Below the pieces are notes generated by a model that made no database searches, was not told the DNA's origin, and was given only the letters and a program-made list of their open reading frames with translations. Shown here one piece after another: positions 1-8,380 of a stretch of DNA of 64,000 nt. A program made the position numbers and the translations under genes. The DNA is from Afipia clevelandensis ATCC 49720. Its GTDB lineage: Bacteria > Pseudomonadota > Alphaproteobacteria > Rhizobiales > Xanthobacteraceae. The stretch lies in contig NZ_KB375281.1 in the NCBI RefSeq assembly GCF_000336555.1, positions 4,063,597 to 4,127,596 on the forward strand, written 5' to 3'. The stretch's first letter is position 1. Every line of letters starts with the position of its first letter.

Positions 1-86
1 CCCGGCCATGACGAGCAAGAGGTCGGGTGTCGCACAGGTTCTCGAGGACTCCAGGCACTGACTGACGAGCGCAGGTAGACGCATCC

Positions 87-1016
87 ATGAGCGATAACGA
101 CGACATCCCCTTCAACAAGGATTTTCCCCTTAAGCCCGGCGTCGTGGACGAAGTTGTCCCGGGCGTGCGGCGGGTGTTGTGCGACAATCCAAGCCCGTTC
201 ACGTTTACCGGAACGGTGAGCTATATTGTCGGCAAGGGAAATGTCGCGATCATTGATCCCGGCCCGATCGACGAAGCGCATACGCAGGCGTTGCTGAACG
301 CCGTGCGCGGCGAGACGGTCACGCATATTCTCGTCACCCACACCCACAACGATCATTCGCCCGGCGTTGCCGCGCTGAAGGCGGCGACGGGCGCGACGGT
401 CTATGCCGAAGGCCCGCACCGCGCTTCGCGTCCGGCCTATGCCAGCGAAACCCGCGCCACCGAATCCGGCGGCGACAGGAATTTCCGTCCTGACGTGACG
501 CTGAGGGACGGCGATGTTGTCGAGGGCGACGGCTGGCGGCTTGAAACGGTGAGCACGCCGGGACACACCGCCAATCACGTCGCCTTCGCCTGGCAGGACC
601 GGAACCTGACATTTGTCGGCGATCACGTCATGGGCTGGTCCACCTCCATCGTCGCGCCGCCCGATGGATCGATGGTCGATTACATGGCCTCGCTTGATCG
701 GCTGGCGGACCGCAGCGAGCAGCTTTATTTCTCCGGCCATGGTCCGGAAATTCCGGATGCCGTGCGGTTCGTGAAGTTTCTCATTCGCCACCGCAAGGCG
801 CGCGAGGCGTCGATCCTGCACCGGCTTGCCAAGGGCGAGGCCGACATTCCGACCATCGTGCGCGCGAGCTATATCGGCATCGACCCGCGGCTGGTGGGCG
901 CGGCCGGTTATTCGGTACTGGCGCATCTTGAGGATCTGGTGGCGCGCGATGTCGTCGCCACCGATGGCGACCCGACCATCGACGGCAGCTACCGCTTGGT
1001 CGCGCCCTTGGCCTGA
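87..1016 (+). CDS. MBL-fold metallo-hydrolase
   Basis: This 309-residue protein has the metallo-beta-lactamase fold signature THTHNDH at residues 84-90, the di-metal site of hydrolases such as glyoxalase II and LACTB2-like enzymes. A second metal-ligand segment, TPGHTANH, and a GDHVMGW segment follow in the expected order. The C-terminal third looks like the helical domain seen in LACTB2-type proteins. The substrate cannot be told from sequence. No signal peptide is evident, so it is probably cytoplasmic. Its 3' end overlaps the convergent DUF1499 gene by 28 bases. The first ATG is used; only a weak AGGT precedes it. Confidence 0.85.
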   Translation: MSDNDDIPFNKDFPLKPGVVDEVVPGVRRVLCDNPSPFTFTGTVSYIVGKGNVAIIDPGPIDEAHTQALLNAVRGETVTHILVTHTHNDHSPGVAALKAATGATVYAEGPHRASRPAYASETRATESGGDRNFRPDVTLRDGDVVEGDGWRLETVSTPGHTANHVAFAWQDRNLTFVGDHVMGWSTSIVAPPDGSMVDYMASLDRLADRSEQLYFSGHGPEIPDAVRFVKFLIRHRKAREASILHRLAKGEADIPTIVRASYIGIDPRLVGAAGYSVLAHLEDLVARDVVATDGDPTIDGSYRLVAPLA

Positions 1017-1837
1017 GGCTTGGCCGGCGTAATCAGCTTTTTCACCGGCTGCGCGTTGTCCACCGCATCGTTGAGTTCTTCCGCGAACTTGATGATGCGC
1101 GCCGCGTTGGAGCCGAGATCGTGCTCGAAATAGCGCGACGATGAGCGCATATCGACTCGGGCGCTGTCGCCGTCCGGCGTCACGCGGATCGCGATATCCT
1201 CACGAAACCCCATCACAGGCGTGCGCGCCACCGCCTCGATGCGCCCGATGCGCTGCGGCGGCAGGGGCGGACGCTCGTCGATCACCAGCCACTTGTGCCG
1301 GTGAACCAGACGCTGGGCCATTTCATAGGCTTTCTGCACCGGAACGTCGATGCTGACCGGTTCGACATCGGGATAGGCGGCGCGCTGCTGCTCGGCGGAA
1401 TAAAGGCCGGCATAGACTGCCGGATTGGCGCCGTCGCCAGCGCGCAGCCGCGCCAGCGCCTCGAAGCGCGGCGGATCAATCGGATCGGTGGTGATGTCGT
1501 GGATCGCCGGCAGGGTCCGGTATTGAAACGCGAGATAGGCCGGGTAGGCCAGAATGGCGGCGTCGATCAGGAACGCCAGCAGGATCCGGCTCATGCCGCG
1601 CGAGCCGTTCTGCCAGATGGCGGCGAAGGCGGCGAGGCCGACCAGGATCGAAAGACCGGCGCAGGCCAGCGCGCCGAAGAATGTCGTCAGCGCCGGTTTG
1701 AAATCGAGGACGCCGAAGCGGACGATCACGACCGCGACAATGGATGAGACCAGCGAAAACACCGCCAGGCGCCGCGACCACGACGCAAGGGCGGAGATCG
1801 GCTCCATCTGGTAAGCAGCAGCAATGCGGCGGGCCAT
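989..1837 (-). CDS. DUF1499 domain membrane protein
   Basis: The protein has about three hydrophobic segments in its N-terminal half, followed by a soluble DUF1499-type domain that begins near the TTDPIDPPRFEAL segment. DUF1499 proteins are common in alphaproteobacteria and have no established biochemical role. The open frame extends upstream to 1906, but the ATG at 1837 (MARRIAAAYQ) gives a more natural start; the extra 23 residues are Pro/Gly-rich and look non-coding. The gene converges on and overlaps the metallo-hydrolase. The start is less certain than the family. Confidence 0.75.
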   Translation of the reverse strand: MARRIAAAYQMEPISALASWSRRLAVFSLVSSIVAVVIVRFGVLDFKPALTTFFGALACAGLSILVGLAAFAAIWQNGSRGMSRILLAFLIDAAILAYPAYLAFQYRTLPAIHDITTDPIDPPRFEALARLRAGDGANPAVYAGLYSAEQQRAAYPDVEPVSIDVPVQKAYEMAQRLVHRHKWLVIDERPPLPPQRIGRIEAVARTPVMGFREDIAIRVTPDGDSARVDMRSSSRYFEHDLGSNAARIIKFAEELNDAVDNAQPVKKLITPAKPQAKGATKR

Positions 1838-2004
1838 GACGTGAATTCTGTCGGGTTGCGGATCGCCGGGCCGATGCCCGGCCGCGGCTGGTCCGCTTGA
1901 GACCATGGCATCGCTGCGAATTCAAGACATTTGGCGATCTGGGATGTTTTTCGGCCGGTTTTGGGCCGGCTGCGCGCCGCTTACCGGGCCGCGCGTCGGT
2001 TGAA

Positions 2005-2031
2005 ACCGCAAGCCCGTTGGGGGCTTGCGGT
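2005..2031 (-). terminator. Stem-loop downstream of the binding-protein gene
   Basis: An 11-base inverted repeat (ACCGCAAGCCC, loop, GGGCTTGCGGT) lies 20 bases past the stop of the minus-strand binding protein. On that strand it is followed by TTTCA, so it reads as a weak intrinsic terminator. Confidence 0.5.
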
Positions 2032-2050
2032 GGCGTGCGTTATGGCCGGC

Positions 2051-3262
2051 TCAGTGGGTGACGAGCGGGCAGGCCGAATTGGAGAGCTTTCCAAAGGCCT
2101 CCTCGCCGGACATGGTCTGCACGAGGCTGTAATAGTCCCAAGGATACTTCGAGTCCTGGGGCTTCTTGACCTGCATCACGTACATCTCATGTTCCATCAG
2201 CCCGTCGGCGCGGATCTTGCCGTTGCTGCTGAACATGTCGTTGATCTTGGCCTTGTGCAGTTCGGCCATCACTTTGTCGGAGTCGGTGGTGCCGGCGGCC
2301 TTCACGGCATTGAGGTAGGTCAGGGTTGCCGAATAATAGGCCGCCTGGTTCATCGTCGGCATGCGCTTTGTTTTCGCGAAATAGCGCTTTCCGAACGCAC
2401 GGGTCTTGTCGTTGAGGTCCCAGTACCAGCCCGTCGTCAGGTAGAGTCCCTGTGCGGTCTGCAGGCCGAGCGAATGAATGTCGCTGATGAAGGCCAGCAG
2501 CGCCGCCGGTTTCATCGTCTTGCCGAGGCCGAACTCGTTGAACGCCTTCAGCGAGTTGGTGAAGTCGTTGCCCGCATTGGCGAGGCCAACCACCTGAGCG
2601 CCGGACGACTGCGCCTGCAGCAGGAAGCTCGAAAAGTCCGAGGTTGCGAGCGGGACGCGAACGGCGCCGATCACCTTTCCGCCATTGGCGGTCACCACAT
2701 GCGCCGCTGATTCCTGAAGCTGCGTGCCGAAGGCATAGTCGGCGGTGAGGAAGAACCAGCTCTTGCCGCCCTGTTTCACCATCGTGGTTGCCGTGCCGTT
2801 GCCAAGCGCCGTGGTGTCATAGGCATAGTGGACCATGTAGGCGTTGCAGTCCTTGCCGGTCAGCGAAGCGCCGGCCGCGCCGATGGCGATGAACGGCACC
2901 TTCTTTTCTTTCGCGACGGTGGCCATTGCGAGGCTGACGCCGGTATTCGATCCGCCGAGGATCATGGTCGCGTTCGCCGTATCGGCCCATTCGCGGAATT
3001 TCTGCGCGCCGATATCCGGCTTGTTCTGGTGATCCGTCACCATGAATTCAATCTTGTTGCCAAGAACGCTGCCACCGAAATCCTCGATGGCCATCTTTGC
3101 AGCTTCCACGCCGCCGGGACCGATGACGTCGGCATAAACGCCCGACATATCGTCGATGTCGCCGATCACCACCTTGTTCGATGCGGCATGGGCAACTGCT
3201 GTGGTGGACAGCAGTACGGACAGCAGCCAGCCGGCTGCCTGAAGATTTCGGGATTTTTTCAT
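2051..3262 (-). CDS. Branched-chain amino-acid type ABC transporter substrate-binding protein
   Basis: This 403-residue protein has a clear Sec signal peptide (positive MKKSR, a hydrophobic core, cleavage after AHA near residue 27). The mature part begins KVVIGDIDDMSGVYAD, the typical opening of type I periplasmic binding proteins of the LivJ/LivK family (Peripla_BP_6). It should act in the periplasm, delivering a ligand to an ABC importer. No permease or ATPase genes lie next to it, so it is an orphan here. The ligand is unknown; in this family it may be amino acids, amides, urea or aromatic acids. Confidence 0.85.
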   Translation of the reverse strand: MKKSRNLQAAGWLLSVLLSTTAVAHAASNKVVIGDIDDMSGVYADVIGPGGVEAAKMAIEDFGGSVLGNKIEFMVTDHQNKPDIGAQKFREWADTANATMILGGSNTGVSLAMATVAKEKKVPFIAIGAAGASLTGKDCNAYMVHYAYDTTALGNGTATTMVKQGGKSWFFLTADYAFGTQLQESAAHVVTANGGKVIGAVRVPLATSDFSSFLLQAQSSGAQVVGLANAGNDFTNSLKAFNEFGLGKTMKPAALLAFISDIHSLGLQTAQGLYLTTGWYWDLNDKTRAFGKRYFAKTKRMPTMNQAAYYSATLTYLNAVKAAGTTDSDKVMAELHKAKINDMFSSNGKIRADGLMEHEMYVMQVKKPQDSKYPWDYYSLVQTMSGEEAFGKLSNSACPLVTH

Positions 3263-3394
3263 CTGCGCGTTTCCTCGTTGTTATTTTTGCGAGGGCCGCA
3301 AGTTAGGTAGGAGCCACGCGCGTTCCAATTCGCCTTTGGTTGGTGAAACGCCCCGCCAACACTGATAATTCTTAATGTTCGCTGCGGTGCCTGC

Positions 3395-3424
3395 AAAGAA
3401 AATCCCCCGCCGGTCGGGCGGGGG
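3395..3424 (-). terminator. Intrinsic terminator of the acyl-CoA ligase gene
   Basis: A GC-rich hairpin (CCCCCGCC, loop GGTC, GGGCGGGGG) lies 29 bases past the stop of the minus-strand ligase gene. On that strand it is followed by ATTTTCTTT. Confidence 0.75.
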
Positions 3425-3452
3425 AGGTCTGAAAGCGTGTTTGTTGTTTGCG

Positions 3453-5081
3453 TTACGCAGCCGCGGTCGGGAGCTGATAGTCCTTGAACTGATCGCGGAG
3501 CGCGGTCTTTAAAATCTTGCCGGTGGCGGTGTGCGGAATGGCGTCCACGAACTGAACGTCATCCGGCATCCACCACTTGGCGATCTTGCCGTCCATGTAT
3601 TGCAGGATTTCCTCGCGGGTTGCCTTCTGCTCGGGCTTGAGCTGCACGATCAGGAGGGGCCGCTCATCCCACTTCGGATGGAACACGCCGATCACGGCAG
3701 CTTCCAGCACCTTTGGATGGCCGACTGCGAGATTCTCAAGATCGATCGACGAAATCCACTCGCCGCCCGACTTGATCACGTCCTTCGACCGGTCGGTGAT
3801 CCGCATATAGGCGTCGGCGTCGATGGTGGCGACGTCGCCGGTGTCGAAGAAGCCCTTGTCGTCGAGAATGTTCGTCTCCACGCGATAATAGGCCTTCGAG
3901 ACGGCAGGACCGCTGACCTTGAGGCGGCCGAAGGTCTTGCCATCCCATGGCAGGTCCTTGCCGTTGTCGTCGGTGATCTTCATCTGCACGCCGAACGGCG
4001 GATATCCCTGCGTCTGCAGGATATCGAGCCGGGCGTCGCCGGTGAGGTTCGCGAACGGGGGCTTGAGCGCGCCGACCGTGCCGATCGGGCTCATCTCGGT
4101 CATGCCCCAGGCGTGGCGCACTTCGCAGCCCATGTCGACGAACGACTTGATCATGGAGCGCGGCATCGCCGAGCCGCCGCAGATCACGACCTTGAGGTCG
4201 GGCAGGGTCTTCTTCTCGGCGGCCATATGCTGCAGCAGCATCAGCCACACCGTCGGCACGCCAGCGGTGTAGGTGACCTTCTCGGTCGAGAGCAGTTCGT
4301 AGACCGAGGCGCCGTCGAGCTTGGCGCCCGGCATCACCAGCTTGGTGCCCATGGTCGGCGCCGAGAACGCGATGCCCCAGCTATTGGCATGGAACAGCGG
4401 CACAACCGGCAGCATTGTATCGCTGGCACGGGTGCCCAGCGCGTCGGTGTTGTTGGCCATCAGCGCGTGGAGGACATTCGAGCGATGCGAGTACAGCACG
4501 CCCTTCGGATCGCCGGTGGTTCCGGAGGTGTAGCACATCGCGGCTGCGGTGTTCTCGTCGAACTCCTTCCACTGGAAATCGCCGTCGACTTCCGCGATCC
4601 ACTCTTCATAGGAAATCGCGTTCTTCAGCGTGGTCTGCGGCATGTGCGCCTTGTCCGTGAACACAATGTAGCGTTCGACGGACGGCATCTTGTCGGCGAT
4701 CTTTTCCAGCAGCGGCACGAAGGTCAGATCGGTCATCATGATGCGGTCTTGCGCATGATTGACGATCCAGACGATCTGGTCGGGGAACAGCCGCGGATTC
4801 ACGGTATGGCAAATGGCGCCGATGCCCATGATGCCGTACCATGCTTCAAGATGACGCCAGGTATTCCATGCAATGGTGGCGACACGATCGCCGAGCTTGA
4901 TGCCGTGCTTGTCGAGCTGCTGACCGACCTTCAGCGCGCGGGCACGGATTTCAGCATAGTTGGTGCGGTGGATGGGTCCTTCGACCGATCGCGTCACGAC
5001 TTCCTGCTTGCCGTGAATGGCCGCCGCGTGGTCGATAATCCGATGACACAACAACGGCCAATTTTGCATCAATCCAAGCAT
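3453..5081 (-). CDS. Medium/long-chain acyl-CoA synthetase (AMP-binding)
   Basis: This 542-residue ANL-superfamily ligase activates a fatty or related carboxylic acid to its CoA thioester with ATP. The AMP-binding P-loop YTSGTTGDPKG is at residues 184-194. The HAWGMTEMSP segment and the C-terminal TGDVATID and KDVIKSGGEWIS segments match the A5, A7, A8 and A10 core motifs. It resembles AlkK/FadD-type enzymes. The open frame runs on to 5840, but the extra part is antisense to the extensin gene. The true start is the ATG at 5081, preceded by a strong GAGGAGGAGAT ribosome site. Confidence 0.9.
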   Translation of the reverse strand: MLGLMQNWPLLCHRIIDHAAAIHGKQEVVTRSVEGPIHRTNYAEIRARALKVGQQLDKHGIKLGDRVATIAWNTWRHLEAWYGIMGIGAICHTVNPRLFPDQIVWIVNHAQDRIMMTDLTFVPLLEKIADKMPSVERYIVFTDKAHMPQTTLKNAISYEEWIAEVDGDFQWKEFDENTAAAMCYTSGTTGDPKGVLYSHRSNVLHALMANNTDALGTRASDTMLPVVPLFHANSWGIAFSAPTMGTKLVMPGAKLDGASVYELLSTEKVTYTAGVPTVWLMLLQHMAAEKKTLPDLKVVICGGSAMPRSMIKSFVDMGCEVRHAWGMTEMSPIGTVGALKPPFANLTGDARLDILQTQGYPPFGVQMKITDDNGKDLPWDGKTFGRLKVSGPAVSKAYYRVETNILDDKGFFDTGDVATIDADAYMRITDRSKDVIKSGGEWISSIDLENLAVGHPKVLEAAVIGVFHPKWDERPLLIVQLKPEQKATREEILQYMDGKIAKWWMPDDVQFVDAIPHTATGKILKTALRDQFKDYQLPTAAA

Positions 5082-5142
5082 CCGTATCTCCTCCTCAAGG
5101 CAGTCTTGTTGTTTGGTGATTGCGCTCCCCGAAGGGACCTGA

Positions 5143-6117
5143 ATGAATTCTAGCGCGGACAAAGCGGGCCGCAAATGGCCTTCTGGCTGGCATGCCACCC
5201 TCCGGCGGCCCGTGTTTTCACCCTTCGCGGTGGCGCTGGTTCTTATCGTCGCGGCTTCAGCCGAGGCAAGTGCTAAAGTGCCGCTGCCGCAGCCTCGCCC
5301 AGCGGAGGCGCCAGCGGCCGGAAATACGTCCTCCGATGAAAAAGAATCCTCTTCCGGTGTGCCTTCCCAGCCGGAAATAACCAGGCCGGCTGAACTTTCG
5401 GCCTGCCGGCAGGCCCTGACGGACAGCATCGCCATCGCGCCCTCGATCCCGCCGATCAGGGGGCCAGGCGGCTGCGGCGGCGAGGATCTGGTCCGGCTGG
5501 AAGCGATCGTGCTGTCACCGACCCAGCGCGTGACGGTCAAGCCCGCCGCCATCCTGCGCTGTACGATGGCGGCGGCGGTCGCCGACTGGGTACGCAACGA
5601 TATCGCGCCATTGGCTGTGTCGCTCGGCACCACGGTCAGCGAACTCGATAATTTCGATTCCTTCGAGTGCCGCGGCCGTAACCGCGTCAAGGGAGCGAAG
5701 CTGTCCGAGCATGGCCTCGCCAATGCGCTGGATGTGCGCGGCCTGAAGTTCGCCGACGGCAAGATGCTGTCGCTGACCGACCGCGCGGTCCCGCGCGAGA
5801 CGCGCGAGAAGGTGCTGGCGTCGGTCTGCGCGCGGTTCACTACCGTGCTGGGGCCGGGCTCGGACTGGTATCACGAGGATCACATCCATCTCGACCTCGC
5901 CCAGCGGCGCAACAACTTCAAACTGTGCCAGTGGGGCGTCTACGAGCCGATGCCGGCGATTGCGCCTTTGATGCCGGCGGAACGTCCGGACGAAGCGCCG
6001 CCGCGCCCGGCTGCGGATGGCAAGACCGCGCCTGAACAGGCATCCGACGATGCGCCGGGTGCAGATTCAGGCGGAGTGACAGAAAGACCGGCGGTCGTCT
6101 CCAGACCGCGCCGCTAG
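5143..6117 (+). CDS. Extensin-like C-terminal domain protein (putative peptidase)
   Basis: This 324-residue exported protein has an N-terminal hydrophobic segment (about residues 28-45) with an Ala-rich cleavage region, then a Pro-rich linker. The extensin-like C domain (about 85-260) resembles M15/LAS-type metallopeptidases: H190 and D197 in HGLANALD, and HEDHIH at 244-249, could bind zinc. Five cysteines (88, 111, 140, 176, 229) suggest disulfides. A cell-wall role is likely but unproven. The C-terminal 60 residues are low-complexity Pro/Ala. It is divergent from the acyl-CoA ligase, with 61 bases between them. Confidence 0.82.
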   Translation: MNSSADKAGRKWPSGWHATLRRPVFSPFAVALVLIVAASAEASAKVPLPQPRPAEAPAAGNTSSDEKESSSGVPSQPEITRPAELSACRQALTDSIAIAPSIPPIRGPGGCGGEDLVRLEAIVLSPTQRVTVKPAAILRCTMAAAVADWVRNDIAPLAVSLGTTVSELDNFDSFECRGRNRVKGAKLSEHGLANALDVRGLKFADGKMLSLTDRAVPRETREKVLASVCARFTTVLGPGSDWYHEDHIHLDLAQRRNNFKLCQWGVYEPMPAIAPLMPAERPDEAPPRPAADGKTAPEQASDDAPGADSGGVTERPAVVSRPRR

Positions 6118-6152
6118 CTGTCGCGGCCGAACGGAGCAGGATAACTGCCAAC

Positions 6153-6183
6153 AAAAAAGCGCCGGATCATCCGGCGCTTTTTT
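6153..6183. terminator. Bidirectional terminator
   Basis: A perfect 14-base palindromic stem with a TCA loop and A/T tracts on both sides (AAAAAAGCGCCGGA paired with TCCGGCGCTTTTTT) lies between the convergent extensin and L,D-transpeptidase genes. It can terminate transcripts from either side. Confidence 0.92.
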
Positions 6184-6204
6184 CAATTCACGGCTTGTTG
6201 CCGA

Positions 6205-6894
6205 TCAGTACTGGCTGACGCCACCACCGCCCTGAAGGGCCATCTTCGAGTTGACGGGCGAGTCGCCCTGCTTCGGGTCGAGGACCACAACGACGGTGCC
6301 CTGCTTGGCGCGGCTGTAAAGATCGATCACGTCCTCGTTGGTCATGCGGATGCAGCCCGAGGAAATCGACGCGCCGATATATTCCGGCTGGTTGGTGCCG
6401 TGAATACGGAACAGCGTGTCGCGGTTCCCCTGATAGAGATAGAGCGCGCGGGCGCCGAGCGGATTGTCCGGACCGCCGGGGACGGATTGCGGCAGGCCTT
6501 CAATGCGCTTGTGGATGTCTGCGGTGGGCGTCCACTTCGGCCATTCCTGCATGTTGCCGACGCGGGCGATGCCCGAAAACGCGAGCGCTTCTTCGCCGAC
6601 GGTGATGCCGTAACGGATCGCCTTGCCGCCCTCGAGCACGTAGTAGAGGTAATGATTGTCGGAATCCACGACGATCGAACCCGGCAATTCCTTGCGGTGA
6701 TAGTTGACGATCGCGCGCCGGAAGGGCGCGGCCACCTCAACCTTGTCGTATCGCGCCTTGGCGAGATATTCCTTGTCGCGAGGCTTCAGGCTCGCTTCCG
6801 GAGATTTCTCGTAGGTGGCCGAGGTCGCCTGCATGCAGCCGGCGAGCGAAAGACCCGCGAGAACGACAATAATCTTTGAGCCGATCGAGGACAT
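6205..6894 (-). CDS. L,D-transpeptidase (YkuD) lipoprotein
   Basis: This 229-residue protein has a lipoprotein signal (LAGC, lipidated Cys at 20) and a YkuD catalytic domain. The active-site pattern is complete: H165 in HGTN and Cys181 in SSGCIRM. Such enzymes form 3-3 meso-diaminopimelate cross-links in peptidoglycan or attach proteins to it, in the periplasm. The Asn-rich GGPDNPLGARALYLY segment is typical. Lipidation suggests anchoring in the inner or outer membrane. The substrate is not determined. Confidence 0.92.
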   Translation of the reverse strand: MSSIGSKIIVVLAGLSLAGCMQATSATYEKSPEASLKPRDKEYLAKARYDKVEVAAPFRRAIVNYHRKELPGSIVVDSDNHYLYYVLEGGKAIRYGITVGEEALAFSGIARVGNMQEWPKWTPTADIHKRIEGLPQSVPGGPDNPLGARALYLYQGNRDTLFRIHGTNQPEYIGASISSGCIRMTNEDVIDLYSRAKQGTVVVVLDPKQGDSPVNSKMALQGGGGVSQY

Positions 6895-7405
6895 TCCGAA
6901 GTTCCAATGGGGGTGCGGAGGGTGTCTTCACGCTGAAATTAGCCGGAAGATGCTTCCGATTTCGTTACACTCTTTTTGCGCCGAAACAGGCGGTATTTCC
7001 AGAGCTTCGAGACCGGTTTTGCTCTGCAGCAGCGCACCTGTTGCATTTGCGCCGCAGGGCCGGGGACGAATAAGCCAGACCCTGCCCAAAACCCCGGCAA
7101 GTCCCAGGCTTTTGGCCCTTGGTCCCCGTTGAATGGTTCCCCGCGAGCCGGCCGAATCCGGCTCTCTCCCGGCCTCGCCGCCGAATCGCTCGCCCGGTTT
7201 TGATTGCGCGTGATCGGGATGATCCGGCCCGTCCGGCAGGGCCGGTCCGGCTTGCCGGAGGCTGCGTCACGGGAAGTCGGGCTGGCCCGCTATCCCGTGT
7301 GACAGTTGTATGTCCCGCAACGAAGTCCAGCGAAAATCCCGGCGATTGCGCTTTCGCTGCGGATGGACGACAGGTAATTCGCGAAAGAGATTCCTGGAGT
7401 CGCTC
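6895..7405. other. Intergenic region without a recognised gene
   Basis: About 510 bases separate the divergent L,D-transpeptidase and CorA genes. Short open frames here have no recognisable product. The last 300 bases hold several short GC-rich inverted repeats (for example CCGGCAGGGCCGG near 7231) that could fold into a leader for the CorA transcript. No specific riboswitch could be recognised. Confidence 0.45.
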
Positions 7406-8380
7406 ATGCTGTCGGTCTTCGTTCCCACGTCGTCCTCCCTGAAGAAGTTCGACAAGGTCGAGGCCGATGCGCTGCCGCCCGATGCGATCTGGATCGACCT
7501 CAAGTCGCCCTCGCCCGGCGAGGACAAGGCGGTCGAAAAGCTGGTCGGCATTGAAATTCCGACCCGCGAAGACATGCAGGAAATCGAGATTTCCAGCCGC
7601 CTCTATATCGAAAACAACGCGCGCTACATGACGGCGACGCTGATGTGCGCGACCGATTCCGGCAATCCGCGCACTACACCGGTGACCTTCATCCTGACCG
7701 ATCACCGTCTTGTCACGGTGCGTTATGACGAGCCGAAGCCGTTCTCGCTGATCGCGGCGAAACTCGCGCGCAATTGTCCGGCCACCATCACCGGCGACGG
7801 CGTCCTGCTCGAACTGCTCGATGGCGTGATCGACCGCTGTGCCGACATTCTGGAGCGCGCCGGCGCCGATGTGGACGCGGTGTCGTCGCAGATCTTCGAG
7901 CCGTCCGCCGAGAAGGGCCACGCCCGCAGCTATTCCCAGATACTGCTGACGATCGGCAAGAAGGGCGACCTCACCTCGAAGGTCCGCGAAAGCCTTGTAT
8001 CCATCGGCCGCCTGATTTCCTTCGTCACCGTCGAGACCGATGCCGGGCGCTGGAGCAAGGAGCAGAAGGCGCAGTTCAAGACCCTGCAGCGCGACGTGTC
8101 ATCGCTGACCGATCATGCGTCCTATCTGTCGAACAAGATCACCTTCGTGCTCGATGCCATGCTCGGCGTCGTCAATCTCGAGCAGAACAACATCATCAAG
8201 CTGTTTTCAGTGATGGCCGTGGTGCTGATGCCGCCGACGCTGATCGCGTCGATTTACGGCATGAATTTCAAGATAATGCCGGAACTCGAACAGCCATGGG
8301 GCTATCCGCTGGCATTGCTGGCGATGCTGTTCGCAGCGGTTCTGCCTTACATGTTTTTCAAGTGGAAGCGCTGGCTGTAG
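7406..8380 (+). CDS. corA: CorA-family magnesium transporter
   Basis: This 324-residue protein has the CorA layout: a long cytoplasmic domain, then two C-terminal membrane segments. The diagnostic YGMNF motif starts at residue 284, after TM1 (VMAVVLMPPTLIASI), and the chain ends with the usual basic tail KWKRWL. It should carry Mg2+ (possibly Co2+ or Ni2+) across the inner membrane as a pentamer. The frame opens at 7310, but the ATG at 7406 has GGAG upstream and matches the family's usual start. Its stop abuts that of the convergent ligD with no intervening base. Confidence 0.9.
   Translation: MLSVFVPTSSSLKKFDKVEADALPPDAIWIDLKSPSPGEDKAVEKLVGIEIPTREDMQEIEISSRLYIENNARYMTATLMCATDSGNPRTTPVTFILTDHRLVTVRYDEPKPFSLIAAKLARNCPATITGDGVLLELLDGVIDRCADILERAGADVDAVSSQIFEPSAEKGHARSYSQILLTIGKKGDLTSKVRESLVSIGRLISFVTVETDAGRWSKEQKAQFKTLQRDVSSLTDHASYLSNKITFVLDAMLGVVNLEQNNIIKLFSVMAVVLMPPTLIASIYGMNFKIMPELEQPWGYPLALLAMLFAAVLPYMFFKWKRWL

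Noticed and set aside
1141-1747. Plus-strand open frames across the DUF1499 gene
   Set aside because: They are shadows of the minus-strand gene, which has membrane segments and a family match.
3531-5153. A 540-residue open frame antisense to the acyl-CoA ligase
   Set aside because: The ligase on the other strand has intact motifs and a strong ribosome site. This frame has no domain.
5082-5840. N-terminal extension of the acyl-CoA ligase
   Set aside because: The extra 253 residues are antisense to the extensin gene and have no domain. The ATG at 5081 has the ribosome site.
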